NCBI GenBank assembly: GCA_033807695.1
Contig: CM066300.1
Span: forward strand, 3,286,001-3,350,000
Length of the DNA stretch: 64,000 nt
Reading direction: 5' to 3'
From: Daedaleopsis sinensis
Taxonomy: Eukaryota > Basidiomycota > Agaricomycetes > Polyporales > Polyporaceae
Made by a program: the position numbers and the translations under genes. Positions 58,403-64,000 of the stretch are shown piece after piece; position 1 is the stretch's first letter, and every line of letters starts with the position of its first letter. The notes under the pieces are model-generated. The model had not been told where the DNA came from and ran no database searches. It saw only the letters and a program-made list of their open reading frames with translations.

Positions 58403-59312
58403 ATGGTGAGCACTCTCACGGACGTCGTCGACTTGAAACCTCAATCTCGGAAGACAGCCGAAGGAAAAGCGCAGGCGCAGTGGAGCGCATGAGCAGTCCG
58501 TCCGTCTCCCGATTAAACGCCAATTTGCGATCCAAGACAATGCTGTCGAGAAAGTCATCGTCGGAGACCAGGTCGACAGATCCGTGAGTACGCCTACTTA
58601 CAGTCGTGGTGTAGTGACGGTGGCCGACGCGTCATGCACATCTCAGGCGACGGACATCCTCGCCGACATCGCTGCGGAAGAAGAGATAGGGTCCCATCTA
58701 CCCCTCAAGAAAAAGGAAAAACAGGCTCTGAAACATGAGCTATTCATACAGAGTACGTTCCTGTCGTCACAAGCTTAATTGCCTTTCTGACCATAGTTCG
58801 TTTTGGCTCGCGTGCACGAACGCAGGGTTGGAGCAGTCCCGGTCGCCGTACTCCAAGTCCCACGAACGCCGTCTCAAGCGCAAGGCGCGTGAGCAAGTCG
58901 CAGGCGGGATGAAAGAGATCCAAGCCGCCATCTCGGCTGTGGAGGATGACATACCCGTCGCCGTCCAGAATTCCGTTGCGGCGGATGGGGATAGCGCAGA
59001 CGATCCGGACGCTTCCCAAGCGAAGAAGGTCAGGCCGAAGCCAGGGCAAATAGGGGAGGGCAAGGGCGCGCCGCTCTCGAAGAGCCAGCGCAAGCGTGCA
59101 CTGTACGTAGCCGGACCATTGCATCCTCACGCGTATTCCATATCAGCGGAGTAGCTCACGTCGCGCCGGTGTCTTTCAGTCAAGTCGAGCGGATGCGCAT
59201 TCCCATGATACTTGCCACCCCGGAGTTTGCTGCGAATCCCTTCAAGACAATCCGTACACACGCCCAGAACACGCTCCTGAAACATGAACCCCCCACAACG
59301 ACAGGAGCATGA
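58403..59312 (+). CDS. SLX9: Ribosome biogenesis protein SLX9
   Basis: Slx9 associates with pre-40S particles and helps 18S rRNA processing and export. Exons are 58403-58405, 58458-58583, 58647-58752, 58826-59102 and 59180-59312, for 214 residues. The first exon is the ATG alone: a GTGAGC donor follows immediately and an AAGACAG acceptor at 58457 opens MPKEKRRRS, the family's usual start. Other family blocks are KKKEKQALKHE, SPYSKSHERRLKRKAREQ, IGEGKGAPLSKSQRKRALQ and the C-terminal PEFAANPFKTIRTHAQNTL. All junctions keep phase. The protein is basic and helical with no enzymatic domain. The call is secure; the 3-nt exon is inferred from family N-termini and splice signals. Confidence 0.9.
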
Positions 59313-59942
59313 GGACGACCGAGTCAGCCATGCGAATCCTCCGAGATCTGTTGCCACCCGCTCCTCCGAGTACTCATTCCCGGCTAAAGCCAAGGGCCTG
59401 AAAGAAACTCCCTCGAGGCTCAATTCCAACTGTCAGTGGCGACTCATCATGTTCCTGTTCGCAGCTTGTGGCGTCGTCCAGAGAAGGTACACATGCATCC
59501 TGAAAAAAGCTTGGGCCGAAGTCGTCGGTACCGTCGGACTGCCAAGTTCTGAGGCCATCGCACTTCGCCAGAGAGCATTGTATGTATTCTTGTTGTTTAC
59601 ACTAGATGCCATGTATAATACGGGTATGGATGTTGTCATAATGCCATAGAAATGGGAAACAGGATGAAGGTCGTGAAGTCGTGAAAAACGTAATATTTCA
59701 TCAGTAGTAAACGGAGTCAGCGATGGTATAAATGGTATGGGGATAACAGGATTGTAGTTATAACAGAGTGTCGGATTGCATGTACGCAACAAAACCCAAT
59801 GAGATGAGTGCAAGTGCAGTATGCAAATATTCTCCAAGTGTGATTCTCCTTCCAGTCGTACTTACCTATCCCGCACGATAGATTCCTCGTGAACCCTCTA
59901 AAAGCACAACGCAGTGTTGCGTCCGGAGGTAGTACACCCTTT
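59313..59942. other. Intergenic region between convergent genes
   Basis: A 630-base gap between two convergent stops. A plus-strand frame at 59284-59649 overlaps the SLX9 end but lacks conserved features. AT-rich segments near 59680-59830 fit 3' UTR sequence. Confidence 0.55.
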
Positions 59943-62510
59943 CTAGTCGTCGTCGCCCTCGCCCTTGCTCATGCCCGCACTCCAGACGGTGCTCCCGCTA
60001 CCACCGCTTCTGCGACTGCTGCGCCTGTCCCCGCTCCGGCGCACGATCTCGGTGAACCCGCCCGGAGAGCCCTTCGCGATCTCCGCGCTGAGTGTACGCT
60101 CATGTGCATCAAGAGCTGCGATAGCGCTCTCGGCCTCCGCCTGCTCGAGGGCCTCCTGGGTGAGGTTCGGAGGACTGCCAAACGCCGGCGAAGAGTGAAT
60201 CGAGGACGTGTCGGAATTCGTTCTGCGGAAGAATGAGAACCGGTTGGGGTTGGAAGTCGTAGGTGTAATAGGAACAGCTGATCCCGGTGTGATCGTGCTG
60301 GCGGTGACGGGCGTGCGCAGGTCCCCGCCTGGAGAGGAATAGCTCTTCCCCATCGCAGCCATCGCAGGATACTCGGGCTTGTCGATGCCCATGAGTTTCA
60401 TGGTGGCATGCAATCGCTCCCGCTCTCGACGGTCCTCTTCGTCCTCCTGTGTGTCCAGCTTGCGTGCACCAGTGACGGAATTGGCACCGGCCTTCAACGT
60501 GAGTGGACGCAGATGGGGGTCAGGCTTCTTGTCCACACCACCGCCGAACACAGAGAATCTGCTCCAGTCGAATGATAGAGAACGCCGCGAGGCACGAGAA
60601 GACATCGCGGGCGCAGGCGGACTATTGTCTGGTGATTTCTTCGCAGCTGCCTGTGCGGCGCGAATGTCGTCAAACGTGGTGAGACGTTCTTGTGGAGGGG
60701 ATGCCGGAGGGGGTCCTCCTCCAAAGGCAAAGATCGCAGATTGCGGACGACTCTTCTTCGGGGGTTGGGCAAGGATCGGGTTAGGCGACGAAACGATGTC
60801 GTTGAACGTGGTGAATTTAGCGGACCCAGGTGGCGGAGAACCCGCCGCCTTGTCGTAGTCAACGGCGAGCACATGCTCGAACCCTTCCTGTGAGATGATG
60901 CGATCGATGATCTTGGAGGCGTAGAGGGAGAGGGCCTTGTTGGCGTCCTTGAGGTTCTTGACCTCGCTCCGAAGGGTCTCCAGATCGTCTGGAGCGCCGG
61001 CGGCCGCACCCTCGGACATAGACGAGACCTTACGACCCGTGCTCTTCCTGCCGTGCTTGCCCTTGGGACTGAGGATAGACCGGTCGGTATCCAAGGAGGT
61101 ACGGCCTTCCAAGATATCCTTGTTCTCTGCACGACCAAGTTCCGCTGCGAGATCCAAGCCTGGTCCAGTGATTGGCAGGTTTGCGAGAGATTCGCCACGA
61201 GGGGCAGGGGAGTGTGAAGTAGTCGAAGTAGTGCGCCTGCGACCGCCCCTCCGGGGTCGAGCTGGAGAGTCGGTGTCCTTGAGCTCGCGTTCGGCCTCGT
61301 CCTGCTGGAAGTCAGGATCGAGTTCAGCGTCAGGTTCCTCCACCAGACGTTCGTCGCGTTCGTCGACAGGGTCGAGCACGCTTTTGCTTGTGTTCCTGCT
61401 AAGGAGACTCTCCGCGTCCCGATTGTCATCGTCGTCGCCAGCTTCACTGCTGTCGCTTGTTTCGGTGATGCTTGTGCCACCCATGCGCATGACATCGAAC
61501 TGGCCATTGAGAGTCTTCTCGCGCAGCAAGATATTGTAAGACTCATTCTCTTCTTGCAGTTCGTTGTTGACGCGCTTGAGATCATTCAGCTGTGTCTGCA
61601 GGAGAACGAGTGTAGATTGGAGGGAGTTATATGAGATTGAGAGGGTCGAAAGCTCTAAGCGGAGGGCTGTCATCTCTGCTGGTTCTTGTTCAGGGTCATT
61701 GATATCTTGTTTCGGTGATGGTGCCTCAGCGGGTTGTTCCTCCACGTCAGTCTCTGACTCGGCAACAGACACCACAGAGGGAGATGTGAGGACGGGGGGA
61801 GGCTGCTTGCGGGCTTGACTGAGCGATTGTATGCGCGACTTGAGGTGTTGCTCATTGTCGTAGAATGATTGTCGTTCAGCTTCGAAAGTGGCCGTCTAGG
61901 AAGCAGATTGTAAGGACACAAGAACCGCAGTATTTATTGGGTTGCGGCACCTACCTGTTCGTTGTACCGCCGTTGGATGTCGCGCTTCTCTTTCTCCAGC
62001 TCGCGGACCTGAGTGCGCAGCTTCTCCGCTACCTCCATACGCGCTGCCATCTCCTCCTCCATTCTGCTTTGGTCGGCATAGAACTCTTGCAATCGAGATT
62101 CCGCAGTTTTGAGGGCGGAGGTGAGGTTGTCATTCTCAGTAGTAAGCTGGGTGATCGTCTGGTCCTTGTCCTGGACTTGGACGAGAAGCTAGACACATGT
62201 AGGATAGATAAGCTCTACAGCGTCATTAGCTACCAGTACCTGACTAACGCACTTTCTCTTTCTGCTCCGTTTCCTGTTTCAGGGAGGCAGACAACGACTC
62301 GCGTGTCTCGCCGTTCGTGGCCGGAGGAGGCGTGTTAGCCTTGACGGAAGATCTGCGAGGGACTGGAGAGCTGAGAGATGAGGAAGCACGTGGATTTACA
62401 GCTGAACGAGCCGTTGCACCCTTAGCAATGGGGGGTGGGGGGGAAGTCGAGTTGGAGGCGGGTGATCGCCGCGAGGCGGGGGTAACTCTTGCAGGTGCGG
62501 CGGTAGCCAT
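59943..62510 (-). CDS. Conserved fungal coiled-coil protein, function unknown
   Basis: Three exons, 62510-62253, 62188-61955 and 61895-59943, encode 814 residues. A Ser/Pro-rich N-terminus (about 1-75) leads into long coiled coils: about 76-190 (TENDNLTSALKTAESRLQEF, ARMEVAEKLRTQVRELEKEK) and about 240-300 (LSISYNSLQSTLVLLQTQLN, NELQEENESYNILLREKTLN). Next comes an acidic, disordered linker and a third helical block near ETLRSEVKNLKDANKALSLY, followed by the conserved-looking FEHVLAVDYD. The C-terminus is Ser/Pro-rich with a final DEKxxD-like acidic end. Similar coiled-coil proteins are widespread in fungi without an agreed function; cytoskeletal or septum scaffolding is only a guess. It is divergent from XRCC2. 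Confidence 0.75.
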
Positions 62511-62824
62511 GGTGATATATGATTACAGGAAAGGATCTTCTAGTTGAACGTCGAGGAGAGAAGTCGTACAGCCCAGCCGTCGAGTTCGAGGATATGTCGG
62601 GGGCGAGATGAGCTGGCGGGAGGCGGGCAGGAGGCGGGATGGTCGTTAAGTCAGAGTCTATAACTGCCACACTTGATTCGGAAACAGTAACAATCACGCC
62701 CCGAGCGTCTCGGCCACGTGGTAGGCGATCACAGCCACGCCACAACCGCGACTCAAGGTTTCTGTCCCTTCAGCCACACCGCCAGGCCAGCATCCCCACA
62801 ACAGCCTAGTCTCAGCGGCAGCAG
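62511..62824. promoter_or_regulatory. Shared divergent promoter with E-box
   Basis: This 314-base region separates the coiled-coil gene (minus) from XRCC2 (plus) and must carry both promoters. A palindromic CACGTG E-box sits at 62715-62720, about 105 bases before the XRCC2 ATG. No coding feature is present. Confidence 0.5.
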
Positions 62825-64000
62825 ATGGCAGACAGCGACCTCGACGCAGATGCCATCCTCGTCGACATCCAGTCCGAGTCTCTCCAAAGTGTGAGTACCG
62901 GGGCTTACGTACGGCATCGACTAACACTATTTCGTGGCAGTTCCTAACGACCGTAAGACGCGAAAGTGAGCGTCTTCGTTACGCAGCAGTCTGAGTGATG
63001 CGTGCTTATGCATTACTACTCAGCTACGCCCGCAGGCTCGACCTTTATACCTGCGCTTGATGCTCACCTATCATCGGTGAATTCTCGTCGCACCTCTCGC
63101 AACTGGCCACTTAACCTCGGCGACGTCCTTGAGGTGCAGGGCCCCGCTGCAAGTGGCAAGACACACTTCCTTTACCACATGTTAGTGACATGCTTGCTTC
63201 CACGAGCACATCGAGACAAAGAGCTTGGAGGTTGGGGGAAGGCTGCAGTCGTCTTCGATACCGACGCCACATTGAGCATTCCTAGGCTCCATCGTCTTCT
63301 TATCTCTCGTTTCTGTCGGCTTCTTGGGTACGATGACGCCATCGAACTGAGCATAGCTGCTGAAGATCTTGCTGCAGAATGTCTCAAACATCTTCATGTA
63401 TTTCAACCCACTTCCTCTCTCCAACTTGCTATCACTCTCCTCCACCTGCCCAGATACCTTGCTACGGACTCTCGCTTGCGAGACAAGGACATCGGTCTCT
63501 TGGCAATTGACTCGCTGAGCGCCTTCTATTGGAGAGATCGATATACGCTCGAACAACTCCGCGATGCAGCGGATGGTTCGACCCAGGGTCTCCCGCCCAA
63601 CCCCCTGTATCACGTCGTCAAGGCACTCCAGCGGTTTCGAGTGTCCCACAGACCCGTCGTCCTGCTCACCAACTGGGGCTTAAATGCGCTCACCAAACCC
63701 GCTACTACAGGTGAACCCACATCCCTGTTCTATCGACAGCACCTCTACCCCTTCCCAGCCCCCTTCGAATCTCATGGCGCTGAAGAAGCTATTGCCAACA
63801 TACGGAGTTCTCAAGGCTGGCCTGCCAGTGTTGGCGCAGATGCCGCGTCAGAGACTTCTGCCGCCCGAGCCCCCCGCTTCATTGACACAACCATGCCTCT
63901 ACACTATCATATCACCCTGCACCCATCCCCGATAGACCCCTTCCCTAGGTCTTATTCACTTGCTGATGCTGCGGACCAAGAACACATGCGCGCTGTGTTG
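62825..64000 (+). CDS. XRCC2: DNA repair protein XRCC2 (RAD51 paralogue), 3' end off the window
   Basis: XRCC2 is a RAD51 paralogue acting in homologous recombination as part of the BCDX2-type complex. Exons 62825-62890, 62941-62965 and 63036->64000 are joined in phase; 352 residues are visible and the frame is still open at the edge. The Walker A motif G66-PAAS-GKT lies in NLGDVLEVQGPAASGKTHFL. VVFDTDATLSIPRLHRLL is the second conserved strand, and LLAIDSLSAFYWRDR, with D189, is the Walker B region characteristic of XRCC2. VVKALQRFR and RPVVLLTNWGL follow, as in the family. The second exon is only 25 nt. The match in motif order makes the call strong; the C-terminus is not in the window. Confidence 0.9.

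Noticed and set aside
59284..59649. Plus-strand 121-residue frame overlapping the end of SLX9
   Set aside because: SLX9 ends with its conserved C-terminus at 59312 in another frame; the overlapping frame has no family features and is mostly 3' UTR.
60494..61585. 363-residue minus-strand frame in a second register
   Set aside because: It overlaps the coiled-coil protein in another frame and shows low-complexity Ser/Arg composition only.

Overview
This window is nuclear DNA of a filamentous basidiomycete, most likely an Agaricomycete. It is GC-rich and gene-dense. Its genes are split by many short GT-AG introns, mostly 50-65 nt. Most products have clear fungal orthologues, and some (HapX, a Byr4/Bfa1-like protein, Git1-type permease, Sls1, Dsl1/Sec39) point specifically to fungi. 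No prokaryotic operons, CRISPR arrays, rRNA, convincing tRNA or intact transposons were seen. I assembled exon models by hand, joining frames across GT-AG sites and requiring phase continuity. Every model given as complete closes in frame.

Layout, left to right: NIP7 (3' part, +); SEC39/NBAS-like tether subunit (+); a low-complexity protein (-); CGR1 (+); VPS18 (-, 12 exons); a tandem pair of cytochrome P450s (+); NRDE2 (+); a Byr4/Bfa1-like mitotic-exit regulator (+); a zinc-finger protein (-); a TMEM256/DUF423 membrane protein (-); a BTB protein (+); SPB1 rRNA methyltransferase (+); SLS1-like mitochondrial protein (-); a Git1-type MFS permease (-, 19 exons); a 3.7-kb gene-free stretch; HAPX iron regulator (+); a PPR protein (-); a doubtful small membrane ORF (+); a stand-alone adenylate-forming enzyme (+); an SLC35F-like transporter (-); SLX9 (+); a coiled-coil protein (-); and XRCC2 (5' part, +), which runs off the right edge.

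The genes are mostly housekeeping and not one pathway. Four act in ribosome biogenesis (NIP7, CGR1, SPB1, SLX9), two in membrane tethering (SEC39, VPS18) and two in mitochondrial gene expression (SLS1, PPR). The more accessory parts are the P450 pair, the adenylation enzyme and the BTB gene. I found no convincing undescribed system. The most unusual observations concern gene structure: a three-base first exon in SLX9, a probable GC-AG intron in the transporter, and an intron inside the haem-binding motif of one P450 but not its tandem partner.
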